From contig NZ_CP019952.1 of assembly GCF_002021815.1 (NCBI RefSeq), positions 4,557,001 through 4,621,000 of the forward strand: 64,000 nucleotides of DNA, given 5' to 3'. Source of the DNA: Pseudomonas parafulva (GTDB lineage: Bacteria; Pseudomonadota; Gammaproteobacteria; Pseudomonadales; Pseudomonadaceae). The notes below the pieces were generated by a model. It ran no database searches. It was not told the DNA's origin and saw only the letters and a program-made list of their open reading frames with translations. Each line of letters begins with the position of its first letter. Position 1 is the first letter of the stretch. Both the position numbers and the translations under genes were made by a program. Below, one piece after another: positions 45,736-58,551 of this stretch.

Positions 45736-47325
45736 ATGCGTGCCGCCGCCCTTTCCTTATTGTTCACCTCCCTGCTTGCCGTGGGTGCAGCCCAGGCAGC
45801 GCCACTGAGCGTTTGCAGCGAAGCCAGCCCCGAAGGCTTCGACGTGGTGCAGTACAACTCGCTGACCACCACCAATGCCACGGCCGATGTGCTGATGAAC
45901 CGCCTGGTGGAATTCGACGCAGGCAAAGGCAAGGTGGTGCCGAGCCTGGCCGCCAGCTGGACGGTGTCGGCCGATGGCCTGGTGTACGATTTCACCCTGC
46001 GCGACAACGTGAAATTCCATACCACTGCCTATTTCAAGCCCAGCCGTACGCTCAATGCCGACGACGTATTGTTCAGCTTCCAGCGCATGCTCTACCCCGC
46101 TCACGCCTGGCACAAGACAGCGCCCGGCGGCTACCCCCATGCCCAGTCGCTGCAACTGGGCAGCCTGATCAAGACGATCGACGCGCCGGCGCCCAATACC
46201 GTGCGCTTTACCCTTACCCACCCGGATGCGACCTTCCTGGCCACCCTGAGCATGGGCTTTGCCTCGATCTATTCAGCCGAATATGCCGACAAGTTGCTCA
46301 AGGCAGGCACGCCCGAGAAACTCAACAGCCAACCCATCGGCACCGGGCCATTCGTCTTCCAGCGGTTCCAGAAGGACGCGGTGGTGCGCTATCGCGCCAA
46401 CCCTGACTACTTTGCCGGCAAGCCAGCCGTCGACCCACTGATCTTCGCCATCACCACCGATGCAAACGTGCGCCTGCAGAAACTCAAGCGCAACGAGTGC
46501 CAGGTAGCCCTGTCGCCCAAGCCACTGGACATTGCCGAGGCCAGCCAGGACAGCAGCCTCAAGGTGGCCAGCACGCCAGCGTTCATGACGGCATTCATCG
46601 CGCTCAACAGCCAGCACCCACCACTGGACAAGCCAGAGGTGCGCCAGGCCATCAACCTGGCCTTCGACAAACAGGCCTACGTGAAAGCTGTTTTCGAAGA
46701 CTCGGCGATTGCGGCCAATGGCCCGTATCCGCCCAATACCTGGAGCTATGCCAAGGACCTGCCCGGTTACCCACTGGATGTGAAGAAAGCCAAGGCCCTG
46801 CTGGCCAAGGCCGGTCTGGCGGACGGCTTCAGCACAACGATCTGGACACGCCCTTCCGGTAGCCTGCTCAACCCCAACCCTAGCCTGGGCGCGCAGATGC
46901 TGCAGGCTGATCTCGCCAAGGTGGGCATCAAGGCTGAAATTCGGGTGATCGAATGGGGCGAACTCATCCGCCGCGCCAAGGCCGGCGAGCATGACCTGCT
47001 GTTCATGGGCTGGGCAGGCGACAACGGCGACCCGGATAACTTCCTCACCCCGCAGTTCTCCTGTGCAGCGGTCAAATCCGGGACCAACTTCGCGCGGTTC
47101 TGTGACAATCGCCTGGATCAGCTGATCAGTGCCGGTCGCACCACCAATGATCAGAGCGTGCGCAGCCGGCTGTACCAGCAGGCGCAGACCCTGATCCAGC
47201 AGCAGGCGCTGTGGGTGCCATTGGCGCATCCGACGGCGGCGGCCCTGCTGCGTCAGGGTGTCGAGGGTTATCAGGTCAACCCGTTCGGCCGGCTGGACTT
47301 CAGCAAAGTGAGCGTGACCAAGTAG
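45736..47325 (+). CDS. ABC transporter substrate-binding protein, family 5 (peptide/nickel/haem-like)
   Basis: 529-residue periplasmic solute-binding protein with a clear signal peptide (cleavage after AQA, residue 21). It is of the SBP family 5 type (DppA/OppA-like): LAASWTVSADGLVYDFTLRD, VRFTLTHPDATFLATLSMGF. No permease or ATPase genes adjoin it, so it either works with a transporter encoded elsewhere or acts alone. Substrate not decidable. ATG with AAGGAG eight bases upstream. Confidence 0.9.
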   Translation: MRAAALSLLFTSLLAVGAAQAAPLSVCSEASPEGFDVVQYNSLTTTNATADVLMNRLVEFDAGKGKVVPSLAASWTVSADGLVYDFTLRDNVKFHTTAYFKPSRTLNADDVLFSFQRMLYPAHAWHKTAPGGYPHAQSLQLGSLIKTIDAPAPNTVRFTLTHPDATFLATLSMGFASIYSAEYADKLLKAGTPEKLNSQPIGTGPFVFQRFQKDAVVRYRANPDYFAGKPAVDPLIFAITTDANVRLQKLKRNECQVALSPKPLDIAEASQDSSLKVASTPAFMTAFIALNSQHPPLDKPEVRQAINLAFDKQAYVKAVFEDSAIAANGPYPPNTWSYAKDLPGYPLDVKKAKALLAKAGLADGFSTTIWTRPSGSLLNPNPSLGAQMLQADLAKVGIKAEIRVIEWGELIRRAKAGEHDLLFMGWAGDNGDPDNFLTPQFSCAAVKSGTNFARFCDNRLDQLISAGRTTNDQSVRSRLYQQAQTLIQQQALWVPLAHPTAAALLRQGVEGYQVNPFGRLDFSKVSVTK

Positions 47326-47428
47326 GCCTCGATCACGCTTGAGCGTTGCGGTGATCGGGGAAGGCGCCACCCTTACCCCCGGTCATGACAGGTCATCCTG
47401 AACTGCGCCGCGCTCGCGGTGGCGTGCC

Positions 47429-48109
47429 CTAAGCTACGACCCACCCGTGCTCGGCCATGGACAGCGGCTCCCCGTCGCCAATGATGATGTGATCCAGCAC
47501 GCGTACATCGATCAAGGCCAGCCCACGCTTGAGCGAAAGGGTCAGGTGCACATCCTCTTTGCTGGGTTCGCTGTTGCCCGAAGGGTGGTTGTGACAGAGG
47601 ATCAGCGCCGCGGCGTTGTGCATCAATGCACGCCGCACCACTTCCCGCGGATAGACACTGGCTCGGTCGATGGTACCCCTGAACAGGATCTCGAACGCCA
47701 ACGGTCGGTGTTTGGTGTCCAGAAACAGGCAACCGAACACCTCGCTGGGTTCATGGCGCAGCATGGCCTTGAGGTAGCGCCTTACGGCCTGGGGTTCCTC
47801 CAACGCCGCTGCGCGGGTGATCCCTTCATTGAGGTAGCGGCGACCGATTTCCAGCAATGCCTGCAGCTGTGCGTATTTGACCTCCCCTATGCCAGGCTCG
47901 CGCAAGACCGCCCGCCGATCGGCCTCGAGAAACGGCCGTAAGCCGCCAAAGCGCACCAACAGGCCACGCGCCAGGTCGAGCACGTTGCGCCCTGCAACGC
48001 CTGACCCCAGCAGCACAGCCAGCAGTTCGGCGTCAGACAGCACCCCCGCCCCACGCTGCAGTAGCTTTTCCCTTGGCCGATCCTGAGCCGGCCATTCCCT
48101 GATGTTCAT
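47429..48109 (-). CDS. radC: RadC-family JAMM protein
   Basis: 226-residue protein. N-terminal helix-hairpin-helix part, then a JAMM/MPN+ domain with the metal motif HNHPSG (His173, His175) and Asp186 (SKED). RadC is named for DNA repair but its role is uncertain. The start [15 protein letters not shown] matches the family. It is divergent from coaBC, which is typical of gammaproteobacteria. Confidence 0.9.
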   Translation of the reverse strand: MNIREWPAQDRPREKLLQRGAGVLSDAELLAVLLGSGVAGRNVLDLARGLLVRFGGLRPFLEADRRAVLREPGIGEVKYAQLQALLEIGRRYLNEGITRAAALEEPQAVRRYLKAMLRHEPSEVFGCLFLDTKHRPLAFEILFRGTIDRASVYPREVVRRALMHNAAALILCHNHPSGNSEPSKEDVHLTLSLKRGLALIDVRVLDHIIIGDGEPLSMAEHGWVVA

Positions 48110-48232
48110 CGCTGCCCTGCCCCTGCTGCGGCCCATTTCGGCCCTGTGTTAATCTATTTGCCCTCGTACATGCGACGCTCTGCCGCACGCAGTTCCTGTC
48201 GCCGCCCGCTTTCACTGGAAAAAGGCAACCCT

Positions 48233-49444
48233 ATGCAGCGGCTGTATCGCAAGCGCATCGTTCTTGGCGTCGGTGGTGGCATCGCCGCCTACAAGAGCGC
48301 CGAACTGATCCGCCGACTCCTGGAGCACGGCGCCCAGGTGCGTGTCGTCATGACCCGCGGTGGCGCTGAATTCATCACGCCGCTGACCTTGCAGGCGCTG
48401 TCCGGCCACCCGGTGCACCTGGACCTCCTCGACCCGGCAGCAGAGGCGGCCATGGGCCATATCGAGCTGGCCAAATGGGCTGACCTGGTACTGATCGCTC
48501 CAGCCACCGCCGACCTCATGGCACGCCTGGCCCAGGGCATGGCCGATGACCTATTGACGACCCTGGTACTGGCCACCGATGCCACCGTTGCCGTCGCCCC
48601 GGCCATGAACCAGGCCATGTGGCGTGACGCTGCCACCCAGGCCAACCTCCAAGTGCTCAGGAGCCGCGGCATTCAGGTGTTCGGCCCTGCCTCGGGCAGC
48701 CAGGCCTGTGGCGACGTAGGCCTGGGCCGCATGCTCGAGGCCACCGACCTGGCCTGGTGCGCCGCCGAGAGCTTCAAGCGCCAGGCATTGACCGGCAAGC
48801 ACGTGCTGATCACCGCCGGCCCCACCCAGGAGAACATCGATCCGGTGCGCTACATCACCAATCATAGCTCCGGGAAGATGGGCTTTGCCCTAGCCGAGGC
48901 GGCCGCCGAAGCCGGGGCTCGGGTGACCCTCGTGACCGGCCCTGTGCACCTGCCTACCCCCGACCGGGTCAGCCGTATCGACGTGGTCAGCGCGCGGGAC
49001 ATGCTGGCGGCCTGTGAGGCGGCCATGCCATGCGACCTGTTCATCGCGTCGGCGGCGGTGGCGGACTACCGCCCAGAGGTGATAGCGCCACAAAAACTGA
49101 AGAAAGATCCCACGACTGGCGATGGCATGCTGCTGCAGATGGTGCGCAATCCCGATATCCTTGCCACCCTGGCCGGTCGCACCGACCGCCCTTTCAGTGT
49201 CGGCTTCGCCGCCGAGACCGAACACTTGCTCGATTACGCCACGCGCAAGCTCAAGGATAAAAACCTCGACCTGATCGTCGCCAACGATGTGGCCAACCCC
49301 AGCATCGGCTTCAACAGTGAAGAGAACGCCTTGACCGTGATCGATCGCCAGCAGCACCAGACCCTCTTCGCGCAGACCAGCAAGGGCAAGATCGCCCGCC
49401 AGCTGGTTGCCTTCATCGCCGAACGGCTCAACCAGGTTCAATAA
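48233..49444 (+). CDS. coaBC: Phosphopantothenoylcysteine synthetase/decarboxylase CoaBC
   Basis: Bifunctional coenzyme A enzyme, 403 residues. The N-terminal CoaC flavoprotein domain starts [20 protein letters not shown] and contains APAMNQAMW and [13 protein letters not shown]. The C-terminal CoaB domain begins near residue 190 ([20 protein letters not shown]). ATG start; the upstream 29 in-frame residues are not family-like. It is followed by dut within six bases, so the two are likely co-transcribed. Confidence 0.97.
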   Translation: MQRLYRKRIVLGVGGGIAAYKSAELIRRLLEHGAQVRVVMTRGGAEFITPLTLQALSGHPVHLDLLDPAAEAAMGHIELAKWADLVLIAPATADLMARLAQGMADDLLTTLVLATDATVAVAPAMNQAMWRDAATQANLQVLRSRGIQVFGPASGSQACGDVGLGRMLEATDLAWCAAESFKRQALTGKHVLITAGPTQENIDPVRYITNHSSGKMGFALAEAAAEAGARVTLVTGPVHLPTPDRVSRIDVVSARDMLAACEAAMPCDLFIASAAVADYRPEVIAPQKLKKDPTTGDGMLLQMVRNPDILATLAGRTDRPFSVGFAAETEHLLDYATRKLKDKNLDLIVANDVANPSIGFNSEENALTVIDRQQHQTLFAQTSKGKIARQLVAFIAERLNQVQ

Positions 49445-49449
49445 GTTAC

Positions 49450-49905
49450 ATGCACGCATTACAAGCCAAGATCCTCGACCCACGCCTGGGTACCGAATTT
49501 CCGTTGCCGCAATACGCCACGCCGGGGTCTGCCGGCCTGGACCTGCGCGCCCTGCTCGCGCAAGACACGGTGCTCGAACCCGGCCAGACGGTGCTGATTC
49601 CGACAGGCCTGTCCATCCATATCAGCGACCCGGGTCTTGCCGCACTGGTGCTGCCGCGCTCGGGCCTGGGCCACAAGCATGGCATCGTGCTGGGCAACCT
49701 GGTTGGGCTGATCGATTCGGATTACCAGGGCGAGCTGATGGTGTCGTGCTGGAACCGCGGCACCACCACCTTCACCATCGCAGTCGGTGAGCGTATCGCC
49801 CAGCTGGTGCTCGTGCCCGTGGTACAGGCGCAATTCGAGATCGTCGAGTCGTTCGACCAGAGCCAGCGCGGCGCCGGTGGCTTTGGTCATTCCGGCACCC
49901 GTTGA
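49450..49905 (+). CDS. dut: dUTP diphosphatase
   Basis: 151-residue trimeric dUTPase: [32 protein letters not shown] and the C-terminal Gly/Phe-rich arm [11 protein letters not shown]. It removes dUTP and yields dUMP for thymidylate synthesis. Six-base gap from coaBC; followed by a 110-base gap to algC. Confidence 0.97.
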   Translation: MHALQAKILDPRLGTEFPLPQYATPGSAGLDLRALLAQDTVLEPGQTVLIPTGLSIHISDPGLAALVLPRSGLGHKHGIVLGNLVGLIDSDYQGELMVSCWNRGTTTFTIAVGERIAQLVLVPVVQAQFEIVESFDQSQRGAGGFGHSGTR

Positions 49906-50015
49906 ACCGGACATGAGCGAAATCGCCACGGATGGCGAACTCCGGGCCGCAACCTTCGTCCAAGCGCTCTGCGTGCGCCTGCAACCGAGCGCTTCTGACT
50001 GATGGGGTTTTCCAG

Positions 50016-51416
50016 ATGAACGACATGGCCCCGGCGGTTCACGCCCACTTGCCGCCAGGTATCTTTCGCGCTTACGACATCCGCGGCATCGTCGGCAAGA
50101 CACTGCACGCCGATACCGCCTACTGGATAGGCCGCGCCGTCGGCGCACAGAGCCTGGCCATGGGCGAACCCCAGGTCAGCGTGGGCCGCGACGGTCGCCT
50201 GTCCGGCCCACTGCTCGTCGAGCCTCTGATCCGCGGCCTGGTCGAGGCAGGCTGCCATGTGAACGACCTCGGTCTGGTCCCCACGCCGGCGCTGTACTAC
50301 GCCACCCACGTACTAGGCGGCAAGTCGGGCGTGATGCTCACCGGTAGTCACAACCCCCCGGACTACAACGGCTTCAAGATCGTCATTGCCGGCGACACCC
50401 TGGCCAACGAGCAGATCCAGGCGCTGCTGAGCCGCTTGCAGGCCAATGACCTGACCTTTGGCACAGGGCATGTGCAACAGGTAGCGATTCTGGAGCGCTA
50501 TTTCCAGCGGATCGTCAGTGACGTGAGGCTGGCCAGAAAGCTCAAGGTGGTCGTGGACTGCGGCAATGGCGTCGCTGGCGTGATCGCACCGCAACTGATA
50601 GAAGCGTTGGGCTGCGAGGTGATTGCGCTGTTCAGCGAAGTGGACGGCAACTTCCCGAACCACCACCCCGACCCCAGCAAGGCGCAGAACCTTCAGGTGC
50701 TGATCGACACAGTCAGGCGCACGGGGGCGGACCTCGGCCTGGCATTCGACGGCGACGCGGATCGCGTCGGTGTGGTAACCGAGGCCGGCAGCATCATCTA
50801 CGCCGACCGCTTGCTGATGCTGTTTGCCCAGGATGTCCTGGCTCGCAACCCAGGCGCCGAAATCATCTTCGACGTCAAATGCACCCGACGCCTGATCCCC
50901 CTGATCGAACGATTGGGCGGTCGTACCCTGATGTGGAAGACCGGTCATTCGTTGATGAAGAAGAAGATGCAGCAGACCGGCGCCTTGCTCGCAGGCGAGA
51001 TGAGCGGTCATATCTTCATCAAGGAGCGCTGGTACGGTTTCGACGACGGCATCTACAGCGCTGCGCGCCTGCTGGAAATCCTCAGCAAGACCGAGCAGAG
51101 CGCCGAAACCGTGTTCGCCGCGTTCCCCAACGATATTTCCACGCCGGAACTCAATATTGATGTGACCGACGAAGGTAAATTCAGCATCATTGATGCACTG
51201 CAACGCGACGCCGATTGGGGTGACGCGCGCCTGACCACCATCGACGGTGTGCGAGTGGACTATGCACAGGGCTGGGGCCTGGTGCGTGCCTCAAACACCA
51301 CGCCGGTTCTGGTACTGCGTTTCGAGGCCGACAGCGAGGCCGAGTTGCAGCGTATCAAGGATGTTTTTCGCACGCAGTTGCTGCGGGTAGAGCCTGACCT
51401 GCAACTGCCGTTCTGA
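50016..51416 (+). CDS. algC: Phosphomannomutase/phosphoglucomutase AlgC
   Basis: 466-residue alpha-D-phosphohexomutase that makes mannose-1-P and glucose-1-P for alginate, LPS and other exopolysaccharides. The phosphoserine is Ser111 (GSHNPPD), the metal loop is DGDADR and the sugar-binding GEMSGH motif follows. Start MNDMAPAVHAHLPP gives a normal length; a start 28 residues upstream would run into dut spacer. Followed by argB. Confidence 0.97.
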   Translation: MNDMAPAVHAHLPPGIFRAYDIRGIVGKTLHADTAYWIGRAVGAQSLAMGEPQVSVGRDGRLSGPLLVEPLIRGLVEAGCHVNDLGLVPTPALYYATHVLGGKSGVMLTGSHNPPDYNGFKIVIAGDTLANEQIQALLSRLQANDLTFGTGHVQQVAILERYFQRIVSDVRLARKLKVVVDCGNGVAGVIAPQLIEALGCEVIALFSEVDGNFPNHHPDPSKAQNLQVLIDTVRRTGADLGLAFDGDADRVGVVTEAGSIIYADRLLMLFAQDVLARNPGAEIIFDVKCTRRLIPLIERLGGRTLMWKTGHSLMKKKMQQTGALLAGEMSGHIFIKERWYGFDDGIYSAARLLEILSKTEQSAETVFAAFPNDISTPELNIDVTDEGKFSIIDALQRDADWGDARLTTIDGVRVDYAQGWGLVRASNTTPVLVLRFEADSEAELQRIKDVFRTQLLRVEPDLQLPF

Positions 51417-52355
<939 letters not shown>

Positions 52356-52406
52356 CCTGCATGGCCCTGTCGCCGGCAGCCGGTAACAGGGCCAAACTGG
52401 CGACAC

Positions 52407-52443
52407 AAAAAAAGGCGACCTCAAACCGAGGTCGCCTTTTTCG
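52407..52443. terminator. Bidirectional terminator between argB and pyrE
   Basis: An 8-9 bp stem (AGGCGACCTC / GAGGTCGCCT) with short loop is flanked by an A-run (A7) and a T-run. It ends argB on the plus strand and pyrE on the minus strand. Confidence 0.9.
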
Positions 52444-52458
52444 CTTCAAGGCCCTGGG

Positions 52459-53100
52459 TCAGATCCCGTACTGCGCCCGATAGGCCTCAACCGCCGGCAG
52501 GTGCTGCTTGAGTTGCGGGTCGTCAGCCAGGAACTCCAGTACCTGAGTCAGCGAGACGATACTGACCACCGGTATGCCGAAGTCGCGCTCTACCTCCTGG
52601 ATGGCCGAGAGCTCACCATTGCCACGCTCTTCACGATTCAATGCGATCAGCACGCCAGCGGCGTTGGCCTGCTGCGCCTTGATGATCTGCATGACTTCGC
52701 GAATGGCGGTACCGGCAGTGATCACGTCGTCGATGATCAGCACATCGCCTGCCAGGGGCGCACCGACCAGGCTGCCGCCTTCGCCGTGGTCCTTGGCTTC
52801 CTTGCGGTTGAAGCACCAGGGCACGTCTTGCCGATGCTGGTCAGCCAGCGCGACGGCAGTGGTCGCGGCCAGGGGAATACCCTTGTAGGCCGGGCCGAAC
52901 AGCACGTCGAACGAGATCTTGCTGTCAACGATGGCGGCGGCGTAGCAACGCCCCAGCTCGGCCAGCGCCGAACCTGTGTTGAACAGGCCGGCGTTGAAGA
53001 AGTACGGGCTGGTACGCCCGGACTTGAGAGTGAATTCACCGAAACGCAGGACCCCGCGATCGATGGCAAAACGGATGAAGTCGCGCTGATACGGCTGCAT
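52459..53100 (-). CDS. pyrE: Orotate phosphoribosyltransferase
   Basis: 213-residue pyrimidine biosynthesis enzyme converting orotate and PRPP to OMP. It has the PRPP motif [13 protein letters not shown] and the N-terminal [15 protein letters not shown]. It is convergent with argB and divergent from crc (80-base spacer), a conserved order in Pseudomonas. Confidence 0.97.
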   Translation of the reverse strand: MQPYQRDFIRFAIDRGVLRFGEFTLKSGRTSPYFFNAGLFNTGSALAELGRCYAAAIVDSKISFDVLFGPAYKGIPLAATTAVALADQHRQDVPWCFNRKEAKDHGEGGSLVGAPLAGDVLIIDDVITAGTAIREVMQIIKAQQANAAGVLIALNREERGNGELSAIQEVERDFGIPVVSIVSLTQVLEFLADDPQLKQHLPAVEAYRAQYGI

Positions 53101-53180
53101 GGAAAGTCCCGGACACCACGGATTTAGCTAAATGGGTTGAGCTCGGGTATCATACACGCACGAGATTTATGGGGCCATTT

Positions 53181-53960
53181 ATGCGGATCATCAGTGTGAA
53201 CGTTAATGGCATTCAGGCTGCGGCCGAGCGTGGTTTGCTCAGCTGGCTACAGGCCCAGAATGCCGACGTCATCTGCCTTCAGGATACCCGCGCCTCGGCC
53301 TTTGAACTCGATGACCCAGCTTTCCAGCTCGATGGCTATTTCCTTTATGCCTGCGACGCGGAGGTGCCTGCCCAAGGTGGTGTGGCCCTTTATTCGCGCA
53401 TGCAGCCCAAGGCAGTCATCACCGGCCTGGGCTTCGAGACAGCCGACCGTTACGGGCGTTACCTGCAAGCAGATTTCGACAAAGTCAGTATTGCCAGCCT
53501 GCTCTTGCCTTCGGGCATGAACGGGGATGAAGACTTGAACCAGAAATTCAAGTTGATGGACGACTTCGCCAAGTACCTGGACAAGCAGCGTCGCAAGCGC
53601 CGCGAGTACATCTATTGCGGCTCGTTCTATGTGGCCCAGCAGAAGCTCGACATCAAGAACTGGCGTGACAGCCAGCAGTCGCCGGGCTTCCTGCCGCCAG
53701 AGCGTGCCTGGATGGATGCCATTACCGGCGAGATGGGTTACGTGGATGCCCTGCGAGAAGTCAGCCGTGAGGGTGACCAGTACAGCTGGTGGCCGGACAA
53801 CGAGCAGGCCGAAATGCTGAACCTGGGCTACCGGTTCGACTACCAGATCCTTACCCCCGGCCTGCGCCGCTTCGTGCGCAACGCGCGCTTGCCACGCCAG
53901 CCGCGCTTCTCCCAGCATGCGCCGCTGATCGTCGACTACGACTGGACGCTGACCATCTGA
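53181..53960 (+). CDS. crc: Catabolite repression control protein Crc
   Basis: 259-residue protein of the exonuclease III/EEP fold that, with Hfq, represses translation of mRNAs carrying catabolite-activity motifs. The nuclease active-site residues are visibly altered: LQDT instead of LQET (Asp35), CGSFYV instead of the GDxN motif and SQHAPL instead of SDHxP. It is therefore not expected to cut nucleic acid. ATG at 53181 gives the canonical MRIISVNVNG start. Divergent from pyrE. Confidence 0.97.
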   Translation: MRIISVNVNGIQAAAERGLLSWLQAQNADVICLQDTRASAFELDDPAFQLDGYFLYACDAEVPAQGGVALYSRMQPKAVITGLGFETADRYGRYLQADFDKVSIASLLLPSGMNGDEDLNQKFKLMDDFAKYLDKQRRKRREYIYCGSFYVAQQKLDIKNWRDSQQSPGFLPPERAWMDAITGEMGYVDALREVSREGDQYSWWPDNEQAEMLNLGYRFDYQILTPGLRRFVRNARLPRQPRFSQHAPLIVDYDWTLTI

Positions 53961-53967
53961 GCAACCA

Positions 53968-53990
53968 GTGGGGCTGCCTTGCAGCCCCAC
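53968..53990. terminator. Terminator hairpin between crc and the DUF4870 gene
   Basis: A 10-bp perfect stem (GTGGGGCTGC / GCAGCCCCAC) with a CTT loop lies eight bases after the crc stop and before the convergent DUF4870 stop. It is followed by CTGGCTATTT. Confidence 0.65.
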
Positions 53991-53994
53991 CTGG

Positions 53995-54363
53995 CTATTT
54001 GATCGGTCGCCAGATCATGGGGTAGCGGTAAGGCTTGCCTTCGTTGGCCCGTACCGCAGCAATGACGATCAGAATCATCACCGCCACTGACAGCACGGCA
54101 AACAGCACCAGCCCGATCACCACGAATATCAGCAGGAGGCAGATGAACCCTGCCACGGTCACGCTGATCTGGAAATTCAGCGCTTCCTTGCCTTGCGCAT
54201 CGATGAATGGGTCCTGCTCGCGCTTCAGATGCCACAGCACCAACGGCCCCAGCAGGTGCCCGAGCGGGATCACCAGGCCAAGGAGCGCGGAAAGGTGGCA
54301 GAGCATCGCCCACTGCCTGACCTCGGCACTGGGCGGGATGATCGAAAGATTCGGATCGGTCAT
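53995..54363 (-). CDS. DUF4870-family membrane protein
   Basis: 122-residue protein with two or three hydrophobic segments (LCHLSALLGLVIPLGHLLGP, VTVAGFICLLLIFVVIGLVLF). DUF4870 (Tic20-like) has no assigned role. The start MTDPNLSIIPPS has AGGAG upstream. It sits between crc and rph, following rph on the same strand. Confidence 0.85.
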   Translation of the reverse strand: MTDPNLSIIPPSAEVRQWAMLCHLSALLGLVIPLGHLLGPLVLWHLKREQDPFIDAQGKEALNFQISVTVAGFICLLLIFVVIGLVLFAVLSVAVMILIVIAAVRANEGKPYRYPMIWRPIK

Positions 54364-54385
54364 GCCTGCACCCTCCTGATCAGGT

Positions 54386-55108
54386 TCAGTCTGCCAGCGC
54401 GGCTTGCTGCAGCTGGAAGATCTCGTCCATGCCCTTCTGCGCCAGGGCAAGCATGGCGTTGAAGTCTTCTGGCTGGAACGGCGCACCTTCTGCCGTACCT
54501 TGCACCTCGATGAACCCGCCAGCGCTGGTCATGACCACGTTCAGGTCGGTTTCGGCTGCCGAGTCCTCCAGGTAGTCCAGGTCGAGCACCGCTTCACCCT
54601 GATACATACCCACCGACACGGCGGCGATCATGTGCTTGAGCGGATTGCCCGCCTTCAGGCCACCACGCTTCTTGATCACGGCCAGGGCATCGCAGACGGC
54701 AACCATGGCACCGGTAATGGAGGCTGTACGGGTGCCGCCATCGGCCTGGATGACATCGCAATCGATGTAAAGCGTAATGTCACCGAGCTTGCTCATGTCC
54801 AGTGCCGCACGCAATGAACGGCCGATCAGGCGCTGGATCTCCAGCGTGCGACCACCTTGCTTGCCACGGCTGGCTTCGCGCTGGTTACGTTCACCCGTCG
54901 AGCGTGGCAGCATGCCATATTCGGCGGTCAACCAACCTTGGCCCTGGCCTTTGAGAAAGCGCGGCACGCCGTTTTCCACGCTGACCGTGCAGATGACTTT
55001 CGTGTCACCGAACTCGACCAGTACCGACCCTTCGGCGTGCTTGGTGTAGTTGCGGGTGATGCGGATCGAGCGGAGCTGATCGGCGGCGCGACCACTTGGA
55101 CGTTTCAT
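54386..55108 (-). CDS. rph: Ribonuclease PH
   Basis: 240-residue phosphorolytic 3'-5' exoribonuclease that trims tRNA precursors. Starts [13 protein letters not shown]; active-site region [18 protein letters not shown] and [13 protein letters not shown] are conserved. Divergent from yicC, a widespread arrangement. Confidence 0.97.
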   Translation of the reverse strand: MKRPSGRAADQLRSIRITRNYTKHAEGSVLVEFGDTKVICTVSVENGVPRFLKGQGQGWLTAEYGMLPRSTGERNQREASRGKQGGRTLEIQRLIGRSLRAALDMSKLGDITLYIDCDVIQADGGTRTASITGAMVAVCDALAVIKKRGGLKAGNPLKHMIAAVSVGMYQGEAVLDLDYLEDSAAETDLNVVMTSAGGFIEVQGTAEGAPFQPEDFNAMLALAQKGMDEIFQLQQAALAD

Positions 55109-55333
55109 CTGGGATACCTGTACTGGGACATTGAATCTGGCAGGCATTATAGAGCCCGTAGCCTAGTGAGGACACGCCTATCGTCGCTGACGGTCCAGCG
55201 CGCCTGCATTTGCGGCGGTCCTGTCCGTCGCTCAGGCGCAGCGGCGCATTGGGCCGCAAGGCCCCAGTGCGCTACAATCCTGCGCCTCGCAGCCAGCAGG
55301 CTGCAATGTCCAACCTATACGCGAGGTACCCCC

Positions 55334-56831
<1,498 letters not shown>

Positions 56832-56839
56832 TGTGCACG

Positions 56840-56857
56840 GGCCTCCTGGGAGGCCCT
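56840..56857 (+). terminator. Hairpin after gmk
   Basis: A 7-bp perfect stem (GGGCCTC / GAGGCCC) starts nine bases after the gmk stop, followed by TTGCATAACCTT. Confidence 0.5.
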
Positions 56858-56899
56858 TGCATAACCTTCAGCACGTCTTAGGCAAGGCCCTGGCCCTGG

Positions 56900-58441
56900 T
56901 CAGTCCTGCAACGGCAAAGTGGCGTGCTGACGTAGCGTAGCCCCCAGGAAGTAGGCCGGGGCTCGCAGCCGGGACATCAGCATCAACACGATCCCCAGGA
57001 CAGAGATGATCGCCGCGATCACGAACACCAGCCCGACCCCGCCCACGTGCGAGCCACTGCCGAAGTCCGGCGAGGCGCTGTCTATGGCCGTGCGCACGAA
57101 GATCACTGACAGAATCACCCCGCCCACCAAAGGGCACAGCCCGCGCATGAGTAAATGCCGAAGGCTGCCGAACAGGCTGCTGCGGAAATACCAGACGCAG
57201 GCGAAGGCCGTGAGTGAGTAATAGAAGCAGATCATCATGCCCAGGGCGGTGATGGTGTCGGCCAGTACGTTCTCGCTGAGCGTGCGCATGGTGACGTAGA
57301 AAAGTCCGGCGGCCACCCCGGCGCAGATCGTGGCGTAACGCGGCGTCTGTGAGCGCGGGCAGACCTTGGCAAACTTCTGCGGTACCGCCCCGTAGTAGCC
57401 CATGGCAAGCAGGGTGCGCGCAGGCGAGACGAAGGTCGATTGCAAGGAAGCGGCAGTGCTGGCCAGTACCGCGATGGACATCAGGATTGCCAGCGGCCCC
57501 ATGACCGGGCCGGCCAGGTGAGCGAACACGTTTTCCTGGATGCGCGGGTTATTCAGGCCCAGCCCCGACTCGCTGATGCCGGCGAACTGCAAGGTGGCAA
57601 TGGCCGTCAGCAGGTACAGGCCCAGAATCAACAGCACGGTCCAGGTGGCTGCCTTGCCCGGAACCTCTTCGCTGCCTACCGACTCTTCACTGACGGTCAG
57701 GCATACGTCCCAGCCCCAGAAAATGAAGATCGACAACGATAGGCCGGCGGCGAACGCCGAGAAGGATTCAACCCCGAACGGGTTGAACCAGGCGAAATCG
57801 AACGCCAGAGGCGGTGGTGCCGTTGTTTCGCCGAACGCTGCGAAGGCAAAGCCCACCAGTACCAGCAGTTGCAACGCCACCAGACCGTACTGCACGGTCA
57901 TGGTCGTGGTCATGCCTCGGCAACAGATCCATACGGCCAAGGCAATGAACACGCAACAGGTCACGATGTTGATCAGCAAGTTGTCGGCAAGCGCCGCCAG
58001 TTCAGGGTTGCCCGTGATCTGGCCGAGGAACAGGTAGAAGAAATCCACCGCCACACCGGCCAGGTTCGACAGCACGATAGTAGTCGCCACCACCAGCCCC
58101 CAACCGCCGATCCACCCGATCATCGGGCCGAAGGCTCGCGCCGACCAGGTGAACGACGTACCGCTGTCCGGCTCGGCCGAATTCAGCTCGCGATAGCCCA
58201 GGGCGACCAGCAGCATAGGCAGGAACCCGACGATGAACACCGCCGGCAGGTGAGCCCCGACCTCGCGCACGGTCGGGCCCAAGGCGCCGGTAAGGGTGTA
58301 GACCGGCGCAATGGTGGAGATGCCCAGCACCACGCTGGCCAACAGCCCCAATCGGCCCTTGGCCAGGCCCTTGCTACCCTGTTGGATGCTTTCGCCAGCC
58401 GCCACATCGGGTGGGCGGCCGGCTTCTGTGTAATCGCTCAT
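56900..58441 (-). CDS. APC-family amino acid/polyamine permease
   Basis: 513-residue inner-membrane transporter of the amino acid-polyamine-organocation superfamily, with about twelve hydrophobic segments. The N-terminus LASVVLGISTIAPVYTLTGA is typical. Placed 110 bases after the glutamine synthetase-like gene on the same strand, it probably imports the amine substrate of that enzyme. The substrate itself is not decidable from sequence. Confidence 0.88.
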   Translation of the reverse strand: MSDYTEAGRPPDVAAGESIQQGSKGLAKGRLGLLASVVLGISTIAPVYTLTGALGPTVREVGAHLPAVFIVGFLPMLLVALGYRELNSAEPDSGTSFTWSARAFGPMIGWIGGWGLVVATTIVLSNLAGVAVDFFYLFLGQITGNPELAALADNLLINIVTCCVFIALAVWICCRGMTTTMTVQYGLVALQLLVLVGFAFAAFGETTAPPPLAFDFAWFNPFGVESFSAFAAGLSLSIFIFWGWDVCLTVSEESVGSEEVPGKAATWTVLLILGLYLLTAIATLQFAGISESGLGLNNPRIQENVFAHLAGPVMGPLAILMSIAVLASTAASLQSTFVSPARTLLAMGYYGAVPQKFAKVCPRSQTPRYATICAGVAAGLFYVTMRTLSENVLADTITALGMMICFYYSLTAFACVWYFRSSLFGSLRHLLMRGLCPLVGGVILSVIFVRTAIDSASPDFGSGSHVGGVGLVFVIAAIISVLGIVLMLMSRLRAPAYFLGATLRQHATLPLQD

Positions 58442-58551
58442 GAGTATCAGCCGTAGATGTTGGAATTGTTTTTAACAAGCCTCTCGCCAAGGCCTGCCCA
58501 CTCAGAGCCCGCTGCGAAACCTTCCCCTGGCCTCATGCAGGCGCCTTGGCG

